Source: Cellulophaga lytica DSM 7489
GTDB taxonomy: Bacteria > Bacteroidota > Bacteroidia > Flavobacteriales > Flavobacteriaceae
Direction: 5' to 3'
DNA: 64,000 nt
Assembly: GCF_000190595.1 (NCBI RefSeq)
Contig: NC_015167.1
Coordinates: 1,353,501-1,417,500 of the forward strand
In this document: piece by piece, positions 27,635 through 36,732 of the stretch
How the letters are laid out: every line of letters begins with the position of its first letter
Position numbering within the stretch: the first letter of the stretch is position 1
Notes under the pieces: generated by a model
What the model saw: the letters and a program-made list of their open reading frames with translations, nothing else
Told to the model about the DNA's origin: nothing
Database searches by the model: none
Program-made: the position numbers and the translations under genes

Positions 27635-28870
27635 TTATATGTTTCGTTTTGATGAAAAGTAAAGTAGTTGTGCAAAAAGTAATGCCAACATTACTATAAT
27701 TTGTAGTTGTACAACCATAGCTAAACTGCTATGAAAAAATACGATTAATCCTATTTGTGATAATCCTAGTATACCAGATAATATTACCGGAACATAATAG
27801 TCTAGAGATAAAAAATAATATGCAAATATGTTAGATATAGCAAAAAGCGATGTTGCTAATGCATACTGCCATAATAAAGATGACATTTCTAAATAGGCAT
27901 CACCAAACATTAATGATATAATTGTTTCTGGAAAAAGGTAGCAACCAGCAACTATAGTTACAGATAGTAAACTTATATAACCAACATACTTAAATAAAAT
28001 TGGTGCTGTACGTTTACCTTCTTTTCTTTTTTCTATTACTGCTGGTAATAATAACATTACAAACATCCAAGCTACAAAATAAACTACTCTACCTATTAAT
28101 GCTAAAGAAGCATAAAGCCCGGCATCTAAAGAATTAAAATAATGTTTTACTAAAAGTACATCGCTATTGTTTATAATAATTTGCGTAAGCTCATAACCGG
28201 CTGTTAATAGTATAAATGTGGTAACTTTCTTTTTATTTTCTACAGTTAAAATATTAGATGCAGCAAAAGATATTTTCTTAAATTTTATTGGCATTAATCC
28301 AAAAACAAAAGATATTACTATACCTACAGCTACTAAAAAAGCAGAGTTCATTGGTACTAATAACAATAAAGCTAGTGTTACTAACAATCTGCTCCACATT
28401 TCTGATTGGTAGGTTACAGATAAGTTAGTATAATTTTGTTTGCCTTGGTATTTTCCTCTTTTAATAGACATTATAAAGTAAAGCGGAATACCTACAGCAA
28501 ATACTCTAAACATTGTTACAGATTCTGTATTAAATAACTGCTGTAAATTGTTTGCAAATAAAAATAATAAAGCCCCTATAGCAACACCAAAAATAATGGC
28601 GTATTTGTGCATATAGTTTTCAAAAGCTTTCCATTGGTTACCAGAAAACAAAATATTAAACTTGGTGGTTACCAACTGAAAAGTCATTCCTACAAAAGAA
28701 AGCACCAACAATAATGTTATTAGTAAAGCTGCATCTGCAAAGGCAGCAGGCCCTAACATACGCCCTAGTATTAAGTTATACAGGTAGTTGCCTCCATTTA
28801 CAACAAGTACACTTGTCATAAATATTTGTTCTGGAGTTATTTTTTTATTTACAAAACTAAACGCGGTCAT
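27635..28870 (-). CDS. Polysaccharide flippase / MATE-like exporter (Wzx or PelG type)
   Basis: Inner-membrane protein of 411 residues with about 12 hydrophobic helices. The N-terminus (SVLVVNGGNYLYNLILGRMLGPAAFADAA) is typical of the polysaccharide biosynthesis/flippase superfamily. I chose the Met at 28870 because it directly precedes this conserved start. Upstream in-frame codons lie inside the STAS gene. With this start the two genes overlap by 14 bases in different frames, which suggests translational coupling. It should move a lipid-linked or growing polysaccharide across the inner membrane. It is transcribed with the STAS gene from a LytTR-type promoter. Confidence 0.9.
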   Translation of the reverse strand: MTAFSFVNKKITPEQIFMTSVLVVNGGNYLYNLILGRMLGPAAFADAALLITLLLVLSFVGMTFQLVTTKFNILFSGNQWKAFENYMHKYAIIFGVAIGALLFLFANNLQQLFNTESVTMFRVFAVGIPLYFIMSIKRGKYQGKQNYTNLSVTYQSEMWSRLLVTLALLLLVPMNSAFLVAVGIVISFVFGLMPIKFKKISFAASNILTVENKKKVTTFILLTAGYELTQIIINNSDVLLVKHYFNSLDAGLYASLALIGRVVYFVAWMFVMLLLPAVIEKRKEGKRTAPILFKYVGYISLLSVTIVAGCYLFPETIISLMFGDAYLEMSSLLWQYALATSLFAISNIFAYYFLSLDYYVPVILSGILGLSQIGLIVFFHSSLAMVVQLQIIVMLALLFAQLLYFSSKRNI

Positions 28871-29159
28871 TGCTAAAGATATAAGAAGTGTTAGACATTT
28901 CCATAATAGAAGCAATTTGTTTATTCTCCTGACCAACAATAGCTAAAACCTTATTGTTTTTTGCTACTTTAATGTATAGTTGCTCTAACTGCTTTGCGCT
29001 AGAATACATTATGTTATTTACATTGTCTAGAGATAAAATTAGCTTTTCATTACCTTTTAAGTAATAGTCTATATGGCTTTTAAGTGCTTTCATATTCTGA
29101 GAGTTAAGGTTTCCTTTAACTTCCATAAAATTGTTAATGTGATCTATACGTAATGCCAT
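28857..29159 (-). CDS. STAS domain protein (anti-sigma-antagonist-like)
   Basis: A 100-residue protein made of a single STAS fold: the strand IDHINNFMEVKGNLN, a helix, LILSLDNVNNIMYSSAKQL with Ser residues at the site phosphorylated in SpoIIAA-type proteins, then LAIVGQENKQI. In that family the phosphorylated or free form binds a partner kinase or target. No anti-sigma or RsbW-type kinase gene is in this window. The gene overlaps the flippase gene by 14 bases, so it may gate polysaccharide export. Its promoter has two LytTR-type boxes 21 bp apart, and its leader contains AACUUAACCUA. Confidence 0.85.
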   Translation of the reverse strand: MALRIDHINNFMEVKGNLNSQNMKALKSHIDYYLKGNEKLILSLDNVNNIMYSSAKQLEQLYIKVAKNNKVLAIVGQENKQIASIMEMSNTSYIFSNDRV

Positions 29160-29200
29160 AATAATTGTGTTTTAGGTTAAGTTTGTATTATTTGTTACAG

Positions 29201-29270
29201 CAAATATCTTTTTTTAATAAAGGAAAAATTGCCGCCTGTAGATGATTGGCCGTTTACTGTAGACGAATGG
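29201..29270 (-). promoter_or_regulatory. STAS-flippase promoter with two LytTR-type boxes in tandem
   Basis: On the minus strand GATATTTG (29201-29208) serves as the -7 box. Two 21-base boxes abut: a weaker one at 29229-29249 (TGTAGATGATTGG on plus) and a strong one at 29250-29270 (TGTAGACGAATGG). The strong box starts 42 bases upstream of the -7 element and the weak one 21 bases. The divergent exporter gene at 29386 could share these sites. Confidence 0.75.
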
Positions 29271-29385
29271 TAAGTTTTAATCTTTAAATTAAAAATTTAA
29301 CTAACTCATAATTAAATCATAAAAGCCTAATAAATACAGAATGTGTACGTTATAGTACTGTAGTACTAACCCTACCGTTTTTATA

Positions 29386-31458
29386 ATGAAGAAAATTGTA
29401 TTCTATTTATTACTTATTGCAACTGTAACAGTTTATGCACAGGAAGACTTAACTCCTGGTTTTAAAATGCTAGAAAAAGGCAATTTTAAAGAGGCTAAAA
29501 CTTTTTTTAAACCATTGGCACAAGCTTACCCTACCAATAAAACAATATTAATATGTTACGGTAGAGCAGTAGGTTTAAGTGGAGAACCTAAAGTTGCTAA
29601 TACCATATTTAAAGGTTTATTAGAAAAGCACCCAAATGATTTTGAGGTTCAAATAAACTATTACGAGTCCTTTTTATGGGCCAATCAATTTAAAGAAGCC
29701 AAACCATTATACGCAGACCTAGTTGCAAACAACCCTAAAAACTTTGCTGCCATATTAGGTTATGCCAACACATTAAGTAACTTAAAAGAGTATAAAGAGG
29801 CTTTAAAGTGGGTTAACAAAGCTATAGAGGTAGATCCTGATAATAATAGTGCCAAAGTATCTAAAAAGTATATTAAGCTTGGTTACGCTAATTATTACGT
29901 TAATAACCAAAACTATAAAAAAGGAGAAAGTTTATTAAAAGAAATACTTGAAGATTTTAAGGACGATAAAGATGCACTCCTAAATTTGGCCAATATTTAT
30001 TTAATTACCAAAGATGTAAACAAAGCTAAAAATACATATTACCAATATGCTAAAACACCTAAAGATACTGTAACCGCATTAATTGGAATTGCACTAGCAG
30101 AGCATATTGGAGAAAAAGACAAAATAGCCTTAGAAACAGCCATTAATGCCAAACAAAAGGCAGAAAAAATTGAAGATTTTGAACTTATTGAAAAAAGTAA
30201 CGAACGTTACGTACAGGCTTTAATTTGGAACCGCAAATTTGTTTCTGCAAAAAAAGAAATAGAGGTATTAGAAGAAAAATATCCAAACCGTAATTGGGTG
30301 ATGTCTTTAAAAGCAACTTTAGGTATGTATACTTCTAAATTTAAAACCAGTATTAGTAATTACAATACTATATTGGCTAATGATAGTTTGTCTTTTGACG
30401 GTAATTTAGGTAAAGCAAATGCTTTATTTGCTTCAGATAAAATTGTACCTGCATACGTTACAACATATAAAACATTAGAAATTTTTCCGAAACAGAAAGA
30501 TGCTACTGGGCTTATAAAAAAATTAAATAAAAACTACACTCCGTTTGCAGAACAACAAGTTAGCTACACGTTTGATAATGGAGACAACACTGCTCTTTCT
30601 TTAAAAACAGCAGCGATGGTACCTTTATCTACCAAATTTAAAACAACTGTAACATACCAATACAGAACCACAGAAAACACTACAACAAACAATAAAGCAA
30701 CAGCACATTTAGTACAAGCAGATGTTGAGTATAAGTTAATGCCACAAACTAATTTATTAGCTTCTGCAGGTTTTAACAACTCTAGGTTTTCTAACACGTC
30801 ATACACACAACCTATACTACAAGCCAAGTTACAAACTAAACCTTTGTCTTTTTTAAACTTAGATTTGGGCTACCAAAGAGAAGTACAAAGTTTTAATGCA
30901 GAACTTATAGAAAGAGAAATAGTAATGAACCACTATAGCTTAATTTACAATTTAAGCACTAATTTTAACTTAGGTTGGTACACACAACTAATACATACTA
31001 AACAGACAGATGATAACGAGAGAAATTTACTTTTTACCTCTTTGTATTATAATGTGTTAAGAAAACCAGCTTTAAAATTTGGACTAAACTACCAATACAT
31101 AACTTTTAAAGACCAATTACCAGTAATTTACTTTAGTCCAGAAACCTATAAAGCCTTTGAACTTTTTGGTGATGTAAGAGGTAAAATAAACGAAAAAACA
31201 AATTATTTTGCTAGTGCAGCTACAGGCTTACAATATGTAGAGGAGCAAGATGCTAGTTCACTCTTTAGAGCCGAAGCTGGCTTAACACACCAGTTTTCTG
31301 AAAGACTTATTGGTGATGTGTATGGCAAATATAGTAACATTGCCTCTGCAACTGCTGCTGGTTTTGAGTTTACAGAAGTTGGTATTAAACTAAAATACTA
31401 CCTAACAAAAAAACCATTATTTTTAGATAAGCTGAAGAAAAAATATCAAATAAAATAA
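29386..31458 (+). CDS. TPR and beta-barrel outer-membrane polysaccharide exporter
   Basis: A 690-residue outer-membrane protein. A signal peptide (about 1-19, ending VYAQ) is followed by tetratricopeptide-like helices (about 20-385, such as KEALKWVNKAIEVDPDNNSAKV). A C-terminal beta-barrel with alternating aromatic strands (about 390-690) is of the YaiO type. This TPR-plus-barrel design is that of PgaA, PelB and BcsC exporters, in which periplasmic TPRs guide the polymer to the pore. The gene is divergent from STAS-flippase across 226 bases that contain the tandem LytTR-type boxes, and is followed by its own terminator. The barrel end is an amphipathic YYLTKKPLF segment, not a classic terminal Phe. 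Confidence 0.82.
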   Translation: MKKIVFYLLLIATVTVYAQEDLTPGFKMLEKGNFKEAKTFFKPLAQAYPTNKTILICYGRAVGLSGEPKVANTIFKGLLEKHPNDFEVQINYYESFLWANQFKEAKPLYADLVANNPKNFAAILGYANTLSNLKEYKEALKWVNKAIEVDPDNNSAKVSKKYIKLGYANYYVNNQNYKKGESLLKEILEDFKDDKDALLNLANIYLITKDVNKAKNTYYQYAKTPKDTVTALIGIALAEHIGEKDKIALETAINAKQKAEKIEDFELIEKSNERYVQALIWNRKFVSAKKEIEVLEEKYPNRNWVMSLKATLGMYTSKFKTSISNYNTILANDSLSFDGNLGKANALFASDKIVPAYVTTYKTLEIFPKQKDATGLIKKLNKNYTPFAEQQVSYTFDNGDNTALSLKTAAMVPLSTKFKTTVTYQYRTTENTTTNNKATAHLVQADVEYKLMPQTNLLASAGFNNSRFSNTSYTQPILQAKLQTKPLSFLNLDLGYQREVQSFNAELIEREIVMNHYSLIYNLSTNFNLGWYTQLIHTKQTDDNERNLLFTSLYYNVLRKPALKFGLNYQYITFKDQLPVIYFSPETYKAFELFGDVRGKINEKTNYFASAATGLQYVEEQDASSLFRAEAGLTHQFSERLIGDVYGKYSNIASATAAGFEFTEVGIKLKYYLTKKPLFLDKLKKKYQIK

Positions 31459-31460
31459 AA

Positions 31461-31488
31461 AACCCCAATACAATTTGGGGCTTTTTTT
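31461..31488. terminator. Terminator between the exporter and LytTR genes
   Basis: AACCCCAA and TTGGGG form a stem followed by CTTTTTTT on the plus strand. It ends the exporter transcript. An A-run on the other side lets it serve the convergent LytTR operon as well. Confidence 0.85.
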
Positions 31489-31501
31489 ACTGATATATAA
31501 A

Positions 31502-32224
31502 TTATAATAGGTTTAACCTTCTCATTAATTCTGGCCTGTTAGACCTACTAATAGGCACTACATTTTTCTCAATAAGTACACTATTGTCTTCTATATCTAT
31601 AATTTTTGTGAAATTAATTATATAAGATCTATGTATTTGCAAAAACAACTTTTCTGGTAACTTGTCTTTAATTTTTTTTAGAGTATTGCGTACTCTGTAG
31701 TTTTCTTTTGTTGTTTTAACCTCTATATAATCTCCTTTAGCTTCAATAAGTTGTATATCATTAAAGTTAATTTTTATAAGACGTCTATCTATATTAATAT
31801 ATAGTTCTTGGCCCAATGCTGTGTTGCTTTTTGTAGTGTCCTCAGAAACAGTTTCTGGTTCTGGAGCCTTAGCAAGTGCTGCTTTTACTTTTTGTATAGA
31901 TTTATTAAAACGATCTTGTGTAACTGGTTTTACTAAATAATCTACAATTGACTCATACTCATAAGCCTCAATAGCGAAGTTGGTATCTGAGGTTGTTAAA
32001 ACAATTTTTGGCGGATTTTTTAATGTTTGTACAAAGTCAAAACCACTAAAACCAGGCATATGTATATCTAAAAAAATAACATCTACTGTATTCTGATTTA
32101 AAAACTTTATAGCCTCCATTGCGCTTCCAAAGGCATCTATAACCTCTAACTCTTCAACGTTAGAGCAAAGTTGTGCAACTATTAACCTAGCTGTTGCCTC
32201 GTCGTCTACTATAATACAATTCAT
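31502..32224 (-). CDS. LytTR family response regulator
   Basis: A 240-residue DNA-binding response regulator. The receiver spans about 1-120, with Asp7/Asp8, phospho-acceptor Asp53 in IFLDIHMP, and the KP pair in DYLVKPVTQ. The LytTR DNA-binding domain spans about 140-240 (QELYINIDRRLIKINFNDI, IEAKGDYIEVKT, LFLQIHRSYIINFTKI). LytTR regulators such as AlgR and AgrA bind paired 9-base half-sites about two helical turns apart. The TGTAGACGAATGG boxes found at four nearby promoters have this form, so they are its best candidate sites. It is last in the signalling operon, 3 bases after the Hpt gene. Confidence 0.95.
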   Translation of the reverse strand: MNCIIVDDEATARLIVAQLCSNVEELEVIDAFGSAMEAIKFLNQNTVDVIFLDIHMPGFSGFDFVQTLKNPPKIVLTTSDTNFAIEAYEYESIVDYLVKPVTQDRFNKSIQKVKAALAKAPEPETVSEDTTKSNTALGQELYINIDRRLIKINFNDIQLIEAKGDYIEVKTTKENYRVRNTLKKIKDKLPEKLFLQIHRSYIINFTKIIDIEDNSVLIEKNVVPISRSNRPELMRRLNLL

Positions 32225-32227
32225 AGT

Positions 32228-32545
32228 TTAAATGGTTTTTAGGTAGGTTGTTATTTTTTCTAAAATTAATTTAAATTCTGTATGTAAGTCATATGTTCCC
32301 TTTAACAGTTGTTCTTCATACGTTACTGCCAAACCATATGCTTTTTCTAACCCTAGAATATTAAATTTGTGTTTTAGCTTATGTACTATTTCTGCAGAGG
32401 CTTTATTATCCTTAGCGTTAACAGCGTTAATATATGTTTCGTTTTCTTCAGGAAACTCACTTTTAATAATACTTATAAATTGATTTAGAAACTCTGTATT
32501 ACCATCTGCTAGTTTGTGTACGTAATTTAGGTTGGGCTGTTCCAT
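32228..32545 (-). CDS. Hpt (histidine phosphotransfer) protein
   Basis: A 105-residue Hpt domain protein. I use the Met at 32545, one base after the upstream kinase stop. An earlier in-frame Met at 32587 would overlap the kinase gene by 41 bases. The phosphorylatable residue is His55 in IVHKLKHKFNILGL, the Hpt signature. Hpt proteins pass phosphate between receivers or from kinase to receiver. Its place between a histidine kinase and the LytTR regulator suggests it passes phosphate onward to the LytTR receiver. Confidence 0.9.
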   Translation of the reverse strand: MEQPNLNYVHKLADGNTEFLNQFISIIKSEFPEENETYINAVNAKDNKASAEIVHKLKHKFNILGLEKAYGLAVTYEEQLLKGTYDLHTEFKLILEKITTYLKTI

Positions 32546-32546
32546 A

Positions 32547-33608
32547 TTAATTTTTTTTAATGGTAAAATAAAATACCGTTCCTTCATCTTCCTTAGAATC
32601 TACCCAAATTTTACCTCCATAGAAAGTTACAATTTTTTCTACTAATGCTAGCCCTATTCCATTAGATTCTACATCATTATCTAGCTTTTTAAACATTTCA
32701 AATATTTTATTCAAATATTTTTGTGGTATTCCCTTGCCATTGTCTTTAATACTAAATTGCCAATAGTTAGGCTTTTCTAAAACATCTACATTTACAATAC
32801 CATTTTCTAAATGCTCTGTTGCTTTTACAGCATTAGTTAATAAGTTCATAAAAAGTTGCTCTAACCTATATTTGTCTAAAAATAAGGTTGGTAAATTGTC
32901 TGCTACTTTTATTGTAACGTTTTTAGGTATGTAAATAGTACTTTTTATGTCTTTTAAAAGTAATGAAATATTTACATTGCTTTTAGCTTCTTCATTATTG
33001 CCTATAGTAGCGTGTTTTAAAATGCCACTAACTAGCTTGTCCATTTTTACCAAGTTTTGAGATATTAAATCGCAATTATTAATACTATCTTGTGTAAACT
33101 TGTGTTTTTCTTCTTCAACAATCCAACTCATTAGCGTATTAATATTACGCATAGGAGATTTTAGATCATGAGATACTACGTGGGCGTAGTTGTTTAAAGA
33201 TTTATTTTGCTCCTCTAAATCTTTAACTAAGTTATCTTTTTCTTTAGTAACCAAAGCAATATGTTCTGCTTGCTTACTAATATGTTTGGCTAGTTTTTGC
33301 GCACTAACTATATTTTGTTTAGAGTGCACTATATCTTCTGTATTATCTAAATTTAAATTAAGACTATTAACTGCTTGCTCTAAGGCTTGCAGTGTCTTCT
33401 TCTGTTCTTGCGCCTCTTGTGCCAACTCTATATTTGCTGCTTTTAATTCTTGTGCACTAATAGTAGTAGCACGTTGTATCATTGCAATTTTATCATCGTA
33501 ATCTTCATAAGATTTTTCTATTGCATTAAAAAATTTGTCTAAATCTGGATTACCTTTTAGCTCCTCTGGCAAATTTTTGCGTATTTGTCTTCTTAAAAGT
33601 GAATGCAT
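32547..33608 (-). CDS. Histidine kinase with coiled coil, no sensor domain
   Basis: A 353-residue cytoplasmic kinase. The ATG at 33608 overlaps the FIST stop codon as TAATG. A Met at 33656 would overlap FIST by 49 bases and is less likely. The N-terminal region (MHSLLRRQIRKNLPEEL, then a coiled coil to about 130) has no PAS, GAF or membrane segment. HisKA has its His in VVSHDLKSPMRNINTL (about 145), and the HATPase domain has N-box LLTNAVKATEH, DNGKGIP and GIGLALVEKI. Kinases next to FIST/NosP proteins commonly lack their own sensor and are controlled by the FIST protein. I infer the same here. Confidence 0.93.
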   Translation of the reverse strand: MHSLLRRQIRKNLPEELKGNPDLDKFFNAIEKSYEDYDDKIAMIQRATTISAQELKAANIELAQEAQEQKKTLQALEQAVNSLNLNLDNTEDIVHSKQNIVSAQKLAKHISKQAEHIALVTKEKDNLVKDLEEQNKSLNNYAHVVSHDLKSPMRNINTLMSWIVEEEKHKFTQDSINNCDLISQNLVKMDKLVSGILKHATIGNNEEAKSNVNISLLLKDIKSTIYIPKNVTIKVADNLPTLFLDKYRLEQLFMNLLTNAVKATEHLENGIVNVDVLEKPNYWQFSIKDNGKGIPQKYLNKIFEMFKKLDNDVESNGIGLALVEKIVTFYGGKIWVDSKEDEGTVFYFTIKKN

Positions 33609-34741
33609 TACTCGCTTATTAAAGTTAATGTCATTGTTTGGTTGTGCAACATACAAGCATTGTTACCTTCAAAAGGAGCCATTTCTCCGTAAGAATAATA
33701 CCCCATAATTTTAGACTGGTTGCCAATTACATCTAAAACTTCTTCTACCTCTTCTTCTGTTCTTTGATCCATAACTAACTTACGGCCAACACAACTAACA
33801 AGTAATGCTAATTGCGGAAGATTTTCTCTGTTTCTAATAGCATATTTAGCAGCTACACTTGCACCTTCAGCTATGTCATCTACAGTAGACATCATTAATT
33901 GTACAGTAGATCCTTGCGGAACATCACCGGCTAATATCATCGTATTTGTATCTTCGTCAATATTTATAATGGTACGTACAATTGGTTGTGAATCTTCAGT
34001 AATTTTTACATTTAATGGGTACAGTAATGCTGACTTTGGTAATTCTTTTGCCTTATCTCCCAAGTATTTTTTATACAAGTCTAATGCAGGTTTCCCATCT
34101 AACTCATACAAAACATTACCCTTAGACTTTGTTATAATACGTTCTGGCCCAAAGCCGGTCCAACCACCATAATTTGCACTTGTAATTTCTAATGTTTTGC
34201 CATAAAAACCTATAGCTACAATTTCTCCTTCTTTAGGTGTAGCATTATTAGACACTAGTGTTTTTTCAAACCTAGCATCATCCCCACATAAACCGCCAGA
34301 CAACCCAATAGATATGTGTTTTTCTTTTTCAATTCCTTCTATTAAAGCACTACCATTTACCGTGCTTCCTTCAGAAATTATATAAATGTGTTTCAGATCT
34401 TTTTTAGGAAACTCTTCAATTAACTTAGCTCCTAAATCCAAATCGTTATAACCAAACTCTTTTACATTTTTACTTTTTACTATATAGGTAGATTTTTCAA
34501 ACTCTATAGCAGTTAAAACAATTGTATTTTCTGATACTTTATCTCCAATTATTTCTCCTGAAGTACTCCCAAAAACAACATTTCCGTTAGGAAACATCTC
34601 TTTAATTTCTTGATATAGATTTTCTTCTTCTAATAAAAATCTATTACCAAAAACTAAAACCAAAGGGTCTTTTAAAGTAATTTTATCTGTTATAAAAATA
34701 AAATTAGCTCCTTTTTCTTTTTTTGCTTGTACTATTTTCAT
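33608..34741 (-). CDS. FIST domain sensor protein (NosP-like)
   Basis: A 377-residue cytoplasmic protein with FIST_N (about 30-215, including FPNGNVVFGSTSGEI and GLSGGLCGDDARFEKT) and FIST_C (about 220-370, ending GYYSYGEMAPFEGNNACMLHNQTMTLTLIS) domains. The GEMAPF.G...LHNQT segment is the usual FIST_C end. Several FIST proteins (NosP) bind heme and report nitric oxide to a partner kinase encoded next door. Histidines are present, including the one in LHNQT, but the heme ligand cannot be assigned from sequence. It lies 8 bases after the PAS kinase and overlaps the next kinase by one base. Confidence 0.88.
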   Translation of the reverse strand: MKIVQAKKEKGANFIFITDKITLKDPLVLVFGNRFLLEEENLYQEIKEMFPNGNVVFGSTSGEIIGDKVSENTIVLTAIEFEKSTYIVKSKNVKEFGYNDLDLGAKLIEEFPKKDLKHIYIISEGSTVNGSALIEGIEKEKHISIGLSGGLCGDDARFEKTLVSNNATPKEGEIVAIGFYGKTLEITSANYGGWTGFGPERIITKSKGNVLYELDGKPALDLYKKYLGDKAKELPKSALLYPLNVKITEDSQPIVRTIINIDEDTNTMILAGDVPQGSTVQLMMSTVDDIAEGASVAAKYAIRNRENLPQLALLVSCVGRKLVMDQRTEEEVEEVLDVIGNQSKIMGYYSYGEMAPFEGNNACMLHNQTMTLTLISE

Positions 34742-34749
34742 AACTAAAA

Positions 34750-36732
34750 TTAATTATTAAGATCTTTTTTTAAAGTAAAAAAGAATTTTGTCCCTTTACC
34801 TAACTCACTCTCTACCCATACATTACCTTCATAACGGTCTACAATTTTTTTAACTATTGATAGGCCTATACCCGTAGAGCGCTCATTATCTCCTATTGAT
34901 TGAAAAATTTCGAATATCTTTTTATGAAACTTTTCTGGGATACCAACACCATTATCTTCTATACAAAATTGCCAATGCTGTGGTTCTTCTTTATAAAGTA
35001 CTTGTACTAATCCTTTTTCTGCTTCAATATGAACAACTGCATTTCCAATAATATTTTGGAAAAGCTGATGCATTTTTGTACTATCTGCGTTTAAAAGCGG
35101 TAGTTTTTTTGGAACAACTACCTGTACATGATCTGGAATATAAATACTCTCTGTAATGTCTGTTATTACAGTATTTAAATCTACTTTACTGGTAGACATT
35201 TGTGCGCTACCAGCTGTAGAATACTCTAAAATTCCGTGAATTAGCTTGTCCATGAATGCAACTTTCTCTTGCATTAACGTTAGGTTTTGCACACCTGCTT
35301 CATCTAAAACGTCTTTATAATCTTCATAAGTCCAAGTAGCTAAAGCACTAATACTACGTAATGGAGATTTAAGGTCATGAGAAACTATATGGGCATATTC
35401 TTGTAAACCATCATTACTAATTTTAAGCTCTTTTAATAATTGCTCCTTTTGTAACTCTAATTCTTTTTGCTCTGTAATATCTAAATGTATACCTATAGAA
35501 CCTACAACCTTGCCTTCTTCATTATAATTTGGAGCACCACTTACTAGCCAGTGTCTTGTTTCTCCTTTTTTATTTTTTATTTTTATTTCATAAGAGTCAG
35601 AGATTCCTTTTAATCTATTTTCAGACTTTTTCTCTATTCTTTCAGAGTTCTCTATCTTCAATATTTTTACAGCATCTTCCCCTAAAAGTTCATCTTTAGA
35701 GTATCCGCTCATTTTACAAAAACTCTGGTTAACAAGCTGTACTTCATTATCTATGGTAACTTCTACCATACCTAAATTCATATTAGCAATAATACCCCTG
35801 TACTTTTCTTTTTCTGCTTTTATTTTTTCTTCTGCTTGGCGCTCTTTTGTGATGTCTTCTATTACGCAAACCTGGTACTCTACTTTGCCTTCGTTATTTT
35901 TAACGGCACTAATACTAGCTTTTGCTAAAATCTGAGCTCCATTTTTTTTGAAAAATCTTTTTACAATAGAAAAATTATCTATTAAACCTGCATTTAAGTC
36001 AGACTCTAATTTTTTTGTCATTTCTTCATCCTCGGACTCAGATATGTCTGATAATTTTAATTTTCTGGCAACATTTTCTGGGTATCCTAAAAGCGCCGCA
36101 AATGTAGCGTTACTCTTTATTATTTCATCATTAACTGTTAGTACAATACCTAGCGGAGAGTTTTCTACAATTATGTCTAATTGTCTTTTTTGCTCGCTTA
36201 GCATTTCCTTAATTTCAGTTTCTTTACTAATGTCTCTTATAATACCTTGTGCACCTATTGGTTTTTGTTCTTTATCATAAATTACACTAGTATTTATTTG
36301 CACCCATTTATGTGTGCCATTTTTTGTGATAATTTTAGATCTGTAGTTTTTTAACGTACCTATTTGCATTAGAGTTTTAAAAGATTCTATGGTGTATTGC
36401 ATAAAATCTTTGTGCACTAATTTTGGCAGGTTAATAGTTTCTTTAGTGTTGTCATACCCTAAAAATTCTCTAGCAGAACTGTTCATATTAACAACATTAA
36501 AGCTAAGATCCATTACTACGTATGGGTCTATAATATTAACAAAACCACCATCTAATTTAGAGGTAGTTTCGGTTAATAAATTCTCTAATTTATTATTAGC
36601 TTGTTTAAGGTGTAAGGTAGTATCAAAAAGCTCTTTAGATTTTACTTCTAAAATTTTTTCTGCTTGTAGCCTTGCTTTTTTCTGTCTTTCTAACGCCTTT
36701 TTTAGTAATAAAATTTCTTTGTTACTATCCAT
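34750..36732 (-). CDS. PAS-containing hybrid-free histidine kinase
   Basis: A soluble kinase of 660 residues from the Met at 36732, which overlaps the H-NOX stop by 8 bases. An ATG at 36747 is the alternative. Order: a coiled coil (about 1-55, LKKALERQKKARLQAEKIL), three PAS/PAC domains (about 60-175, 185-305 and 310-430), HisKA (His in YAHIVSHDLKSPLRSISAL, near 450) and HATPase (QNIIGNAVVHIE, DNGVGIP, STGIGLSIVKKI). No receiver is attached. The coupling to the H-NOX gene fits the known pairing in which H-NOX controls the adjacent kinase. Confidence 0.93.
   Translation of the reverse strand: MDSNKEILLLKKALERQKKARLQAEKILEVKSKELFDTTLHLKQANNKLENLLTETTSKLDGGFVNIIDPYVVMDLSFNVVNMNSSAREFLGYDNTKETINLPKLVHKDFMQYTIESFKTLMQIGTLKNYRSKIITKNGTHKWVQINTSVIYDKEQKPIGAQGIIRDISKETEIKEMLSEQKRQLDIIVENSPLGIVLTVNDEIIKSNATFAALLGYPENVARKLKLSDISESEDEEMTKKLESDLNAGLIDNFSIVKRFFKKNGAQILAKASISAVKNNEGKVEYQVCVIEDITKERQAEEKIKAEKEKYRGIIANMNLGMVEVTIDNEVQLVNQSFCKMSGYSKDELLGEDAVKILKIENSERIEKKSENRLKGISDSYEIKIKNKKGETRHWLVSGAPNYNEEGKVVGSIGIHLDITEQKELELQKEQLLKELKISNDGLQEYAHIVSHDLKSPLRSISALATWTYEDYKDVLDEAGVQNLTLMQEKVAFMDKLIHGILEYSTAGSAQMSTSKVDLNTVITDITESIYIPDHVQVVVPKKLPLLNADSTKMHQLFQNIIGNAVVHIEAEKGLVQVLYKEEPQHWQFCIEDNGVGIPEKFHKKIFEIFQSIGDNERSTGIGLSIVKKIVDRYEGNVWVESELGKGTKFFFTLKKDLNN

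Noticed and set aside
18795-31458. Calling the cluster a true Pel operon
   Set aside because: Roles match but I cannot show sequence homology by eye, and PelD and cyclic-di-GMP elements are absent.
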